Notes: a model not told the origin generated them from the letters alone. A stretch of 64,000 bases of DNA from an uncultured Lachnospiraceae bacterium (GCA_947631955.1 CANRNJ010000008.1:62001-126000), one strand, 5' to 3'. Positions 52,362 through 61,527 are shown, counted from the first letter of the stretch. A program made the numbers and translations.

Positions 52362-55300
52362 ATGAAGATTACTTTTGATCATAACACCACAAATCAGAAT
52401 GTAGACAGGGCGGCAACTGCATATAGAAATACCCGTTTACCGGCATCGGAACGGACGGGCAGCTATGCATTAGACATTTCTGGCAAAGTTATGGATAACA
52501 ACGCTTACTCAGGTCACGGAAAGACCGCAGAAGAGGTTATGCAGGATGCAGGGCTTATTGATGTAGCCGTGCAGAGAAACTATATGACAGTTATGTCTAA
52601 TACTATGTCAGAGGAAGATTTCAGCCGCCTCCAAAAGGAAGGCTATCATCCCGGCGACATGGATGTTGAAGAGGTTGTCACCATTGTCGATAAGATCAAG
52701 GCGGAGCTGCTGAAGGGCGGCACGCAGGTGGTCGGATACACGGATGATCTGGATGCGGAAACGCTCAGACAGATCACCGGAAGCGAAGCTTTTGCCAGAG
52801 AACTGTATAAACAGTTCCAGGTCCATGATGTCCCGGTCACAGAGGATAATGTGACGGCCGCCGTGCAGGCATTCGATAAAGCGCAGACGCTGAAGATGCC
52901 GGAGGACGGCGCCGTAAAATATATGGTGGAAAACGATGTGGAACCAACCATAGACGGCATGTATCTGGCGGGATACAGTTCCACGGCCGACAGCAGACAG
53001 AGCCATGGATATTACGCGGCGCAGCCGGGCGGTTATTACGCAAAAAAGGCGGAAGAATATCACTGGGAACAGTTGAAGCCGCAGATAGAAAAAGTGCTTG
53101 AAAAGGCGGGTCTGGAAACGACGGAGGAAAACCTTGAAGAAGCAAAATGGCTTATAGAAGAGGGGATCCCGTTGACGGAAGAAACGATCAGCAGACTGCA
53201 TGAGATACGGCAGGTCGAACTGCCGCAGAGCATGGAGCAGATCTTGTCCGCTGTGGCGGCGGCGATTTCGGATGGCAGGGATGCCGGCAGCGCGGATCTC
53301 GCGGACGGGCGAAGCAATCTGGAGAAAGCCGTTGATTATATAGAAGCATACGCAGGCATAAGCGATGAAGCGGTGGATCAAACGGCAGCGGAAGGGAAAG
53401 CGTTAAACCTGCGTAATCTAAAGAAAGCGCAGGAACAGATAGACAGGAACGGATCTCTGGAGGGGACGCCGGAACAGATCAGCGCCAGACGCAGGCTTGA
53501 AGAAGTCAGGCTGATCATGACCATTGAGGCGAACCGAAAGCTTTTGGAAAGCGGGTACTCCATTGACACGTCCGAATTGGAAGATCTCGTAGAGGCATTA
53601 AAGCGGGCGGAGGAAGAACAGAACAAGACGCTGTTCGGCGGATCCGATGCAGCTGCCGGAAAGGCAGCGTTATTTGCGGAAACGCAGCAGAAGACAGCGG
53701 AGATCCCATTCCTGCCTGCGGCGGTCCTTGCCGGATTTGTTTCGGAAGAAAAAGCGTTTACACTGGATAATGTTCATGCAGACGGCGCCGCCCTTAGAAC
53801 CGCTTATGAAACCGCGCGGGAATCCTATGAAACGCTTATGACGGCGCCCAGAGCGGATATGGGCGATTCCATCCGCAAGGCGTTTCGCAATGTGGATGAT
53901 ATTCTCACCGATATGGGGATGGACACAAACGAAGAAAACCGCAGGGCTGTCCGGATACTGGGATATAACAGCATGGATATCACCGATGATAACATAGATG
54001 CGGTCAAGAAATACGATATGGAATTACGGCAGGCGGTGCGCAGAATGACTCCGGCCGCTGCCCTTAAGGCCATCAGAGAGGGGAAAAATCCTCTCCGCAT
54101 GTCCATAGAAGAGTTGAATAAGTATTTGGACGACAGCGGCGCGCAGAGCACGGCTAAGGAAGAAAAATTCAGCAGATATCTGTATAAACTGGAAAAGAAC
54201 CACGGCATCAGCGCGCAGGAAAGAGAAGCGTATATCGGTATCTACCGCATGTTCCGACAGCTTGAAAAGACGGATGATGCGGCGATCGGAAGCCTGTTAA
54301 GAGAAGGCGCTCCGCTTACTTTCAGCAATCTGCTGACTGCCATGAGGAGCACGAAAAAGCAGGGGATGGATTACACGGTAGATGATGATTTTGCGGGCGC
54401 AGACAGCGTCTTCCTGAATAAGACCATTACAGAGCAGATATTGAGCGGGTTCCCGATGATAGACACGGGCGGCCTGAAAGGTTCGGGCGGGCAGCAGCGC
54501 CACAGCGGCACGCGGAATATGCCGGAGTATTACAGCCGTCTGGCAGGCGAGATCGCCGACGGCATGGAGCCAGAGATGTTCGGCGGGACGGAATGGAACC
54601 CGGACATGACGATAGAGGACATAGCCGACCTGATGTACCGCACGGTTCCGGATGAACAGGCGGAAGCGGATTATCTGCGGGAGCAGATGCGGCAGTATAC
54701 GGATCTGAAACAGGCGGAAGATACGATACTCAGGGAACTGATGGCATATAAGCAGCCCGTAACGGCGGATAACGTCATGGCGGCAATGCGTCTTAGAAAG
54801 GATCCGGGCAGGTTATTCCGGAAACTCAACGAGATCGACGGGTCCGCCGGTAAGCATAAAGTAAAGGATGCGTCAGACCATCTGATTGAAAGTCTGACAG
54901 ACCGGGACAGTGCGGTCGAAGCGTATGAAGATATGCAGACGGTCTTCGGGCAGATGCTGGAGGAAGAGCAGGACAGGAACATATCCTACCTCGATCTGCG
55001 GACCCTGCAGAGCTGTCACAGGCAGCTGGCTTTGGCAGGGCGGTTCGCTCAGGAAGAGAACTACCGGATCCCGTTGGAAGTGGACGGCGAGTGGACAGCG
55101 GTCAATCTGAGAGTCGTGCACGATAAAGACGAGGGAGGAAAAGTTACCGCAAGCCTGAACAATTCCGCCCACGGAGAGATCACCGCACAGTTTCTTGTGA
55201 GAAACCACACGGTATCCGGATATATCGCATGCGATACCGAAGAAGGGACCGACTGGCTTCAGGCAAAGGAACAGGATCTGCGCCAAGCTGTGGCAGGCGG

Positions 55301-55469
55301 GGCAGAAACAGCCGGACAGCCTCTCAAAGTCGGCAGTATCGGCATTGTATACAGTAAGGAAAGCAACGTGGAAGACTATGCGTTGGAAGAACAGAAAACG
55401 GATGCTCAGATCGAAACGGCGGATCTGTACAGGATCGCTAAAGCATTTATTGCTTCGGTAGCAGCATAA
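52362..55469 (+). CDS. Large FliK-like flagellar protein (DUF6240-like)
   Basis: A 1035-residue protein with no membrane segment or signal peptide, helical and repetitive: units such as GLETTEENLEEAKWLIEEGIPLTEETI recur (PVTEDNV, TTEENL, PLTEETI, ITDDNI, PLTFSNL, PVTADNV). The last 170 residues (WTAVNLRVVHDKDEGGKVTASL...ITAQFLVRNHTVSGYIAC) resemble the C-terminal Flg_hook domain of FliK hook-length proteins. Placed directly before flagellin and 65 bases after a sigma-28-type promoter. ATG 52362 follows GGAG. Function inferred. Confidence 0.7.
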   Translation: MKITFDHNTTNQNVDRAATAYRNTRLPASERTGSYALDISGKVMDNNAYSGHGKTAEEVMQDAGLIDVAVQRNYMTVMSNTMSEEDFSRLQKEGYHPGDMDVEEVVTIVDKIKAELLKGGTQVVGYTDDLDAETLRQITGSEAFARELYKQFQVHDVPVTEDNVTAAVQAFDKAQTLKMPEDGAVKYMVENDVEPTIDGMYLAGYSSTADSRQSHGYYAAQPGGYYAKKAEEYHWEQLKPQIEKVLEKAGLETTEENLEEAKWLIEEGIPLTEETISRLHEIRQVELPQSMEQILSAVAAAISDGRDAGSADLADGRSNLEKAVDYIEAYAGISDEAVDQTAAEGKALNLRNLKKAQEQIDRNGSLEGTPEQISARRRLEEVRLIMTIEANRKLLESGYSIDTSELEDLVEALKRAEEEQNKTLFGGSDAAAGKAALFAETQQKTAEIPFLPAAVLAGFVSEEKAFTLDNVHADGAALRTAYETARESYETLMTAPRADMGDSIRKAFRNVDDILTDMGMDTNEENRRAVRILGYNSMDITDDNIDAVKKYDMELRQAVRRMTPAAALKAIREGKNPLRMSIEELNKYLDDSGAQSTAKEEKFSRYLYKLEKNHGISAQEREAYIGIYRMFRQLEKTDDAAIGSLLREGAPLTFSNLLTAMRSTKKQGMDYTVDDDFAGADSVFLNKTITEQILSGFPMIDTGGLKGSGGQQRHSGTRNMPEYYSRLAGEIADGMEPEMFGGTEWNPDMTIEDIADLMYRTVPDEQAEADYLREQMRQYTDLKQAEDTILRELMAYKQPVTADNVMAAMRLRKDPGRLFRKLNEIDGSAGKHKVKDASDHLIESLTDRDSAVEAYEDMQTVFGQMLEEEQDRNISYLDLRTLQSCHRQLALAGRFAQEENYRIPLEVDGEWTAVNLRVVHDKDEGGKVTASLNNSAHGEITAQFLVRNHTVSGYIACDTEEGTDWLQAKEQDLRQAVAGGAETAGQPLKVGSIGIVYSKESNVEDYALEEQKTDAQIETADLYRIAKAFIASVAA

Positions 55470-55482
55470 AGGAGGAAAATAT

Positions 55483-56619
55483 ATGAAGATCAGTTATAAT
55501 GCGGCGGCAATGCGCGCGAATAATGCATTGAACATGTCGGATAACAAGGTTTCACAGTCATTGAAAAGATTATCGTCCGGTCTTAAGATCGTATCGGCAA
55601 AAGACAATCCGTCCGGTTATGCGGTCGGCCGCAGGATGGATGCGCAGATAGCGGGTGTGTCTGTGGCGACGCAGAATTCCAATCGGGGTATCTCCATTAT
55701 TGAAACGGCGGACGGTGCGCTGACGGAAGTGCATGACATGCTCCAGAGAATGAACGAGCTGGCAGTCAAAGGCGCTCATGGGGTGCTCACTACGTCGGAC
55801 CGCGAAATGCTCAATGCAGAGCTGAAACAGCTGAAAGAGGAAGTGACCAGAATCTCCACGGATACCGAATTTAACGGACAGCCTCTTCTGGACGGGACGT
55901 TTGATCTGAGAGGATATACGAGCAGCCAGATCGCCAAAGTGGATTATTACAGCGACGAGGTGCTGGCAAAAAATTATCAGATAGACGCTTTGACAGTGTA
56001 TTATAACGACGACGGAACGATCGATCTGGAGCAGACGAAGAATAGTTTTATGGCGGGCGACGGGTTCCCGGAAGGCGTGGAGATCACCTCGGCAGGGCAG
56101 GACAAAGTGACCATCACCGGAGAGCAGGATTTTGAGATAACGCTTGCCGTCAGCCATGAGGAAGGTCAGACGGAAGTCGAAGTGGCAGCGGCGGGAAATC
56201 CGTTGACGCTTGACATTACCGGGATCGGTTCCATGGATATTCAGACCGGTGCGAATGAAGGGCAGCAGCTGGCGATCCGGATCCCTACGATCTCTCTTAA
56301 CCGATTGGGTATCGAGAGGACGGAAGTGGATACGCAGGATAGCAGCAGCAGGGCAATCGATGAGATCAAGGGCGCCATTCAGTATGTGTCGGATGTGCGG
56401 AGCCGTCTGGGAGCGTACCAGAATCGGCTGGAGCATACCGTAAGCAATCTGGATGTCACGAACGAGAACATGACTTCCGCTTATTCGCGGATCATGGATG
56501 TGGATATGGCGCAGGAAATGACGGCGTATACAACACAGCAGGTCATTTCACAGGCAGCGACGTCAATGCTTGCACAGGCGAACGAAAGACCTTCCCAAGT
56601 GCTTCAGCTGCTGCAATAG
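55483..56619 (+). CDS. Flagellin
   Basis: A 378-residue flagellin. N-terminal D0/D1: MKISYNAAAMRANNALN, VSQSLKRLSSGLKIVSAKDNPSGYAVGRRM and ETADGALTEVHDMLQRMNELAVKGAHG. C-terminal D1/D0: IDEIKGAIQYVSDVRSRLGAYQNRLEHTVSNLDVTNENMTSAYSRI...QVISQAATSMLAQANERPSQVLQLLQ. The central variable region (about 150-260) is short and beta-rich. AAAGGAGG precedes the ATG. Likely the main filament protein. Confidence 0.95.
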   Translation: MKISYNAAAMRANNALNMSDNKVSQSLKRLSSGLKIVSAKDNPSGYAVGRRMDAQIAGVSVATQNSNRGISIIETADGALTEVHDMLQRMNELAVKGAHGVLTTSDREMLNAELKQLKEEVTRISTDTEFNGQPLLDGTFDLRGYTSSQIAKVDYYSDEVLAKNYQIDALTVYYNDDGTIDLEQTKNSFMAGDGFPEGVEITSAGQDKVTITGEQDFEITLAVSHEEGQTEVEVAAAGNPLTLDITGIGSMDIQTGANEGQQLAIRIPTISLNRLGIERTEVDTQDSSSRAIDEIKGAIQYVSDVRSRLGAYQNRLEHTVSNLDVTNENMTSAYSRIMDVDMAQEMTAYTTQQVISQAATSMLAQANERPSQVLQLLQ

Positions 56620-56637
56620 GCGAAAAGGAGATAAAAT

Positions 56638-57114
56638 ATGACCACGGATTTGAAACAGGAATATACTCTGCGCATCTCACAGGCAAATAAGACCCAGCTG
56701 ATCACGATTCTGTATGAGATGGTTCTGCTTTATATCGATGAGGCAAAAGACGCGCTGGCGCGTGACGAACGGATGGAATATAAGGGTGCGATCCGCAAGA
56801 TACGCGGCTGTATGAATGAACTGACGGCGTCCCTGAATTTCGATTATGAACTGGCTCATAATCTGCTGCAGCTTTATCTCTATGTAAACAGAGAACTTGT
56901 CAAGGCGTCTACCCATTACGATGCGGAAAATCTGGAGCATGTCCGGATGATCATCGATCAGCTCCATGGCGCATACCGGCAGATCGAAGATCAGGACACT
57001 TCCGGTCCCGTTATGGCAAATACGCAGACGGTTTATGCAGGGCTTACCTACGGCAGGAATCATCTGACGGAGAATGTGGCGGGTTCTGATATAAACAGAG
57101 GTTTCTGCGTATAG
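56638..57114 (+). CDS. fliS: Flagellin export chaperone FliS
   Basis: A 158-residue FliS protein: a helical bundle with ISQANKTQLITILYEMVLLYIDEAKDAL and FDYELAHNLLQLYLYVNRELVKAS. FliS binds flagellin's C-terminus in the cytoplasm and prevents early polymerisation. AAAAGGAG precedes the ATG; 18 bases after the flagellin stop. Tail somewhat longer than usual. Confidence 0.9.
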   Translation: MTTDLKQEYTLRISQANKTQLITILYEMVLLYIDEAKDALARDERMEYKGAIRKIRGCMNELTASLNFDYELAHNLLQLYLYVNRELVKASTHYDAENLEHVRMIIDQLHGAYRQIEDQDTSGPVMANTQTVYAGLTYGRNHLTENVAGSDINRGFCV

Positions 57115-57115
57115 A

Positions 57116-57379
57116 TCACAGAATCATGTCTTCTTGGGGCAGCAGATCTTTATCTGCTGCCTGTTCTGTTAAATACTTATAGCGTTTCAACAAAGCATTT
57201 ACTTCATAGATATAGCAGTCGATCAGATCGGGGTCGGTCACATTGTCGAAATTGGAGTAGGCGATCTCCAGAGCGTATCTTGTCTGCGCCAATTCTTCAT
57301 GCAAAGACATCCTTTGAAAATCCACGATCACATCTGTGTCTTCGGAATTATTGGGACTCTGATGAAAAAATACTTTCAT
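57116..57379 (-). CDS. YaaL-like (DUF2508) protein
   Basis: An 87-residue helical protein, with HEELAQTRYALEIAYSNFDNVTDPDLIDCYIYEVNALLKRYKYL matching the DUF2508/YaaL pattern. In Bacillus, yaaL lies between recR and bofA; here it stands next to bofA but in opposite direction. ATG 57379 gives the family length, with only a weak GGTA-type site upstream. Confidence 0.8.
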   Translation of the reverse strand: MKVFFHQSPNNSEDTDVIVDFQRMSLHEELAQTRYALEIAYSNFDNVTDPDLIDCYIYEVNALLKRYKYLTEQAADKDLLPQEDMIL

Positions 57380-57571
57380 ATAGTTACCATACCTTTCTGC
57401 CTGCAAAGGACATGCAAATGCTTGTCTGAAAGCGGTCATATGCCATCGACATAAAATATATCTTATTAAATTATAGGTAAAAATTGGATAAATATTCATG
57501 GAATATTTAAAAACCGGAGAACATATCCTATAGCAGACAAGGCTTTGGAAAATATTGCGGAGGATATTATC

Positions 57572-57844
57572 GTGGAAAACATGAGCGGTATGCTGGCGAT
57601 CGCAGGAGTGTGTCTGATCGTTCTGCTGATTGGCGCGTTGGGAAGGAAAGTCGAATGGGTGGTCAACTTTATTCTGCGTGCAGTCATGGGAACGATCGGA
57701 ATCTATTTTATGAATTATCTGTTGGCGGCAGGCCGGATCTCCGTTGCGGTGGGCATCAATCCGTTTACGATTTTGACATCCGGAATCCTTGGTTTTCCGG
57801 GCATTGCCGTTCTTTACGGGATTCACTTTTTTAAAATGTTGTAG
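57572..57844 (+). CDS. bofA: Pro-sigma-K processing inhibitor BofA family protein
   Basis: A 90-residue membrane protein: two or three hydrophobic segments and the BofA C-terminal pattern AVGINPFTILTSGILGFPGIAVLYGIHFF. BofA restrains the SpoIVFB protease during sporulation. GTG 57572 follows GGAGG at eight bases; the TTG 57545 frame runs through that site. Suggests descent from a spore former. Confidence 0.88.
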   Translation: MENMSGMLAIAGVCLIVLLIGALGRKVEWVVNFILRAVMGTIGIYFMNYLLAAGRISVAVGINPFTILTSGILGFPGIAVLYGIHFFKML

Positions 57845-57880
57845 AAAAGTACCAAAAAATATTTTTTTTCAAATTATGTC

Positions 57881-57909
57881 TGGACAAGACGAAATAATGT
57901 GTCTATAAT
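57881..57909 (+). promoter_or_regulatory. Promoter of the Tad pilus operon
   Basis: TGGACA (57881-57886), 17-base spacer, perfect TATAAT (57904-57909). Start of transcription expected near 57916, leaving a leader of about 125 bases. Confidence 0.75.
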
Positions 57910-57915
57910 TCAATT

Positions 57916-58040
57916 CACAACTCAAGAAATTCTATGTGAAACAAGGACCGTCGTCCGAAGTTTCACTCTATTGCCTTCATGGCATCGGGAAGATTCTCCC
58001 ATTTGTTTCATTGAGTCGTATTTTTTAGATAAGGAGGTGG
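57916..58040 (+). promoter_or_regulatory. Structured 5' leader of the Tad operon
   Basis: A hairpin GTGAAAC/GTTTCAC (57936-57942/57960-57966) with an inner stem GGAC/GTCC (57945-57948/57953-57956) separated by an aa/gaa internal loop; then TGCC/GGCA (57972-57975/57981-57984) and GGGA/TCCC (57987-57990/57997-58000). It lacks the usual c-di-GMP riboswitch signatures. Candidate regulatory RNA; function unknown. Confidence 0.5.
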
Positions 58041-58044
58041 TCTT

Positions 58045-58569
58045 ATTGGACTGAGTTACGATCAGATCTTACTGCTGCTGCTTCTTCTTGCGACATTGGC
58101 GGATCTTAAGACAGACCGTATTCCCAATGGATTTATCCTGTTGGGGATCTTCATCGGACTGGCTGGCAGTCTGTGGCAGGGAGCGGATCCGGGGCGTCCG
58201 GTCGTTTCCTTGTTCCTTGCGTTTCTGCTTTTATATCCTCTTTTTAAGATTGGCGCACTGGGCGCAGGCGATGTAAAAGTCTTTATGATGATCGGGTGTT
58301 TTCTTGGAATAAGCGGACTGATGAAAGTGATGGCCTCAACCTTTGTGATCGGGGCGGTATGCTCTCTGGTAAAGCTTGTGCTGGAACACAACGGCAGGGA
58401 GAGGGTGTATTATTTCCTGTCCTATATTCTGGAGATAGCGCGCACGCGGCACTGGAAGATCTATGGCGAACATGTGAAACAGGATTACGAACAGTATTGC
58501 AGGAACAAGATACATTTTACGGTTCCGGCGCTGTTCAGTGTGGCGCTGCGGATAGGAGGGATGATTTGA
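58045..58569 (+). CDS. Prepilin peptidase (A24, TadV/CpaA)
   Basis: A protein of about 174 residues: type IV prepilin leader peptidase of the Tad system. The two catalytic aspartates lie in LADLKTDRIPN and GALGAGDVKVFMM (GxGD), with several membrane helices between and after them. AAGGAGG at 58031-58037 is followed seven bases later by ATT 58045 (or CTG 58051), and no ATG/GTG/TTG in this frame fits before TTG 58096, which would remove the first helix. It overlaps the next gene by four bases. Confidence 0.8.
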   Translation: MGLSYDQILLLLLLLATLADLKTDRIPNGFILLGIFIGLAGSLWQGADPGRPVVSLFLAFLLLYPLFKIGALGAGDVKVFMMIGCFLGISGLMKVMASTFVIGAVCSLVKLVLEHNGRERVYYFLSYILEIARTRHWKIYGEHVKQDYEQYCRNKIHFTVPALFSVALRIGGMI

Positions 58570-59579
58570 AACAAAAAATATTGGCGGTCTGCGATACGGA
58601 GGAAAGCTATGCCTACAAACTGACGGAATACCTGATCGAGAAAGTCCGGATTCCATACGCGGTGCATCTTTTTACGGAAGCGGATCGATTACGGGAGTTT
58701 ATTGCGAAAACGAAGGTCGAGATCCTGTTGATTGCCGAGAGCGTTCTGAAACGATTTGAGGAAGAGGCCGTCCGGCAGCAGACGGCGCAGATCATCGTGC
58801 TGTCGGAAAGCGGTGTGTTTCCGGGAAACGACATGCCCTGTATCGATAAATTTCAGAGCCCTGACAAGATTCTGGAAGCGTTGACCGAAACGATCGCCGA
58901 TCTGACGGATTGGACTTTGGAGGAAACCGCAGGCGGCATGGAGGCAAGATTGATCGGGATATATTCGCCGGTCAAAAGATGCCTGCAGACGACATTTGCG
59001 CTTACTCTGGGGCAGCTTATGGCAAGGGAGAGCAAGACTTTGTACATCAACTTTGAAAATTATTCCGGTTTCGGACAGATGCTTAAGAGGACTTTCGCCA
59101 TGGATATGGCGGATCTGATGTACTATTACCGGAGCGCAAGAGAAAAGCTGCCGCTGCGGTTATCCGCAATCATACAGAATATCAACGGACTCGATTACAT
59201 CCCGCCGCTGCAGTCCGGCGCGCAGGTGCGGGAGGCAGACGGGGATCAATGGCTTGAACTGTGCAGATATGTGGCCGGAATAGGACAATACGAGTACATT
59301 ATCCTCGATCTTGACGACGGTATGGAAGGACTTTTTGATCTGCTTGGAAGCTGCTATCGGATCTATACGATCACAAAGGAAGATCGTTTTGCGGCGGCGA
59401 AGCTGAATCAGTATGAGCAGATCCTTAGATTTAACGAACTGGAAGAGATCGCAGGCAAGACCGTAAAATGCAGATTCCCGGTCTTCAAGGAGATACCGGC
59501 GGATCTGGAAATGATGACGCATGGCGAAATGGCCGGTTACGTCAAGGCGATCATAAAAGAGGATCTATATGGCGGATAA
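58566..59579 (+). CDS. TadZ/CpaE-like protein
   Basis: A 337-residue protein with a response-regulator-like N-terminal region and a MinD/ParA-like ATPase fold. In place of the Walker A it has YSPVKRCLQTTFALTLG, without the lysines and glycines of KGGxGKT, so it may not hydrolyse ATP. YEYIILDLDDGMEGLFDLL is in the switch II position. TadZ directs the pilus machine to its place in the cell. Start TTG 58566 after GGAGGG at five bases. Confidence 0.75.
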   Translation: MKQKILAVCDTEESYAYKLTEYLIEKVRIPYAVHLFTEADRLREFIAKTKVEILLIAESVLKRFEEEAVRQQTAQIIVLSESGVFPGNDMPCIDKFQSPDKILEALTETIADLTDWTLEETAGGMEARLIGIYSPVKRCLQTTFALTLGQLMARESKTLYINFENYSGFGQMLKRTFAMDMADLMYYYRSAREKLPLRLSAIIQNINGLDYIPPLQSGAQVREADGDQWLELCRYVAGIGQYEYIILDLDDGMEGLFDLLGSCYRIYTITKEDRFAAAKLNQYEQILRFNELEEIAGKTVKCRFPVFKEIPADLEMMTHGEMAGYVKAIIKEDLYGG

Positions 59580-60789
59580 GGAACAGAGAAAAAGAGAGTT
59601 AAAGCAAAGATTATCGGAAAGCATCGACTATGCCGTGGAACATTCCGACGAAGAGATCATGGAATTGATCGATGAACTTTTGGTCAGGGAAAGCAAAGAA
59701 ATTCCCATGACATTGTCGGAACGGGATCTTTTTCGCCGGGAACTGTTCCATGCCATCCGAAGACTGGACGTTCTTCAGGAACTGGTGGACGATCCGCATA
59801 TAACGGAGATCATGATCAACGGGCCGGATTGCATTTTTATAGAGAAGGGCGGGCATTTGTATCAGAGTGATCTGAAGTTTGAAAGCCGGGAAAAACTCCA
59901 GAATGTGATCCAGCAGATCGTAGCGGATTGCAACCGGGTCGTAAACGAAGCCTCACCGATCGTAGACGCCAGACTGCAAAACGGCGCCCGCGTCAACGTA
60001 GTGCTTGATCCCGTGGCATTGAACGGACCGATCGTGACCATACGGCGGTTTCCGGATAAGCCGATCACAATGGACGATATGATCTCTTTTGGTTCCGTTA
60101 CCAAAGAAGTGTGTGACTGGCTGAAAAAACTGGTGCGTGCCAAATACAATATCATGATCAGCGGCGGTACCGGATCGGGCAAGACGACTTTTTTAAATGC
60201 CCTGTCCGGATACATTCCCAAAGAAGAGCGGATCATTACGATAGAGGACAGCGCGGAATTGCAGATAATCGGGATTCCCAATCTGGTCCGTATGGAAACG
60301 CGCAACGCGAACGTGGAGGGCTGCGTGGAAATAACGATCCGGGATCTGATTCGGACTTCGCTGCGTATGCGGCCGGACCGCATTATTGTGGGAGAAGTCA
60401 GAGGACAGGAGGCATTTGACATGATGCAATGCCTGAATACCGGACATGACGGTTCCATGTCCACGGGACATGCCAACAGTTCCAGAGATATGTTAAGCCG
60501 TCTGGAAAATATGATCCTGATGGGAATAGATATACCGCTTATGGCCATCCGGCAGCAGATCGTGTCCGGCGTCGATATTATCATCCATCTGGGAAGGTTC
60601 GGCGACGGGACCCGCAAAGTGATGGAGATCATGGAAGTACAGGGTTTTCAGGGAGAAGATATCCGGCTGAATCCGCTGTATGTGTTTGAAGAATCGGGGA
60701 AGGATGAAAGCGGCAGAGTGATTGGAACTTTACGAAAAAAAGGAGAATTGACTTATGTCCAAAAATTACAGTTTGCCGGATTACAATAA
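59569..60789 (+). CDS. Tad pilus assembly ATPase CpaF/TadA
   Basis: A 406-residue secretion ATPase (type II/IV) driving assembly of Flp pili. It has ITEIMINGPDCIFIEKGG, the Walker A ISGGTGSGKTTFLN, the Asp box RIITIEDSAEL, Walker B RIIVGEVRGQEAFDMM and the His box TGHDGSMSTGHANS. Overlaps the TadZ-like gene by 11 bases and tadB by 35. Confidence 0.94.
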   Translation: MADKEQRKRELKQRLSESIDYAVEHSDEEIMELIDELLVRESKEIPMTLSERDLFRRELFHAIRRLDVLQELVDDPHITEIMINGPDCIFIEKGGHLYQSDLKFESREKLQNVIQQIVADCNRVVNEASPIVDARLQNGARVNVVLDPVALNGPIVTIRRFPDKPITMDDMISFGSVTKEVCDWLKKLVRAKYNIMISGGTGSGKTTFLNALSGYIPKEERIITIEDSAELQIIGIPNLVRMETRNANVEGCVEITIRDLIRTSLRMRPDRIIVGEVRGQEAFDMMQCLNTGHDGSMSTGHANSSRDMLSRLENMILMGIDIPLMAIRQQIVSGVDIIIHLGRFGDGTRKVMEIMEVQGFQGEDIRLNPLYVFEESGKDESGRVIGTLRKKGELTYVQKLQFAGLQ

Positions 60790-61513
60790 GTATTGCTTCA
60801 GCGCGGGAGAGAGGGTCTTGTATACCGCGGAAGGGACCGCCATCGTGGCTGCGGCCGCCTATTTTTTCTACCGCTCATGGGCTGCGGGATTTCTTTTGAC
60901 TCCGCTTCTGTTCCTTTTTCTGAAAGAAAAGCAAAAGGAGCTTGCCAAAAAGAAAAGACAGGAACTGAGTATGCAGTTTAAGGATCTGATCCTCACAGTG
61001 TCGGCTAACCAGAAGGCGGGATATTCCGTGGAAAATGCGTTTCGGGAATCTTACAGGGACATGGTGATGCTCTATGGGGACAACGGGGTCATATGCGGGG
61101 AACTGAGGCATATCATCGCGGGATTGAACAATCATATCGTTCTTGAAAAATTGTTGATCGATCTTGGCGTGCGGAGCAGTCTGCCGGATATCGTTCAGTT
61201 TGCCGATGTTTTCCTGATTGCGAAGAGAAGCGGCGGCAGCATGACGGACGTTCTTGCCAAAACGGCTGCGGTGATCGACCAGAAAATAGAAACTGACAAG
61301 GAGATACAGCTTATGATAAGCGCCAAAAAGATGGAGCAGAAGATCATGAATATGGTTCCCTTTTTGATTATTTTGTACATAGGAAGTACGTCCAAAGGGT
61401 TTTTTGACGTATTGTACCATAATCTGATCGGTGCAGCGGTCATGACGGTATGTCTGATATTTTACGGCGCCGCATATCTGTTGTCACGCCGGATCGTAAA
61501 TATTGAAGTGTAG
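60755..61513 (+). CDS. TadB-like pilus assembly membrane protein
   Basis: A 252-residue T2SSF protein: two N-terminal helices, a cytoplasmic region with LSMQFKDLILTVSANQKAGYSVENAFRES, IAKRSGGSMTDVLAKTAAVIDQKI and two C-terminal helices. TadB and TadC make the inner membrane platform. AAAAAGGAG precedes the ATG. Confidence 0.88.
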   Translation: MSKNYSLPDYNKYCFSAGERVLYTAEGTAIVAAAAYFFYRSWAAGFLLTPLLFLFLKEKQKELAKKKRQELSMQFKDLILTVSANQKAGYSVENAFRESYRDMVMLYGDNGVICGELRHIIAGLNNHIVLEKLLIDLGVRSSLPDIVQFADVFLIAKRSGGSMTDVLAKTAAVIDQKIETDKEIQLMISAKKMEQKIMNMVPFLIILYIGSTSKGFFDVLYHNLIGAAVMTVCLIFYGAAYLLSRRIVNIEV

Positions 61514-61527
61514 GAGGATGCCGGAGG

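Noticed and set aside
57380-57826. N-terminal extension of the YaaL-like frame on the minus strand
   Set aside because: It is antisense to bofA and composed of His/Arg-rich shadow sequence; the family protein begins at ATG 57379.
57916-58040. Cyclic-di-GMP riboswitch before the Tad operon
   Set aside because: The conserved GEMM-type core and tetraloop/receptor pattern are absent; left as an unassigned structured leader.
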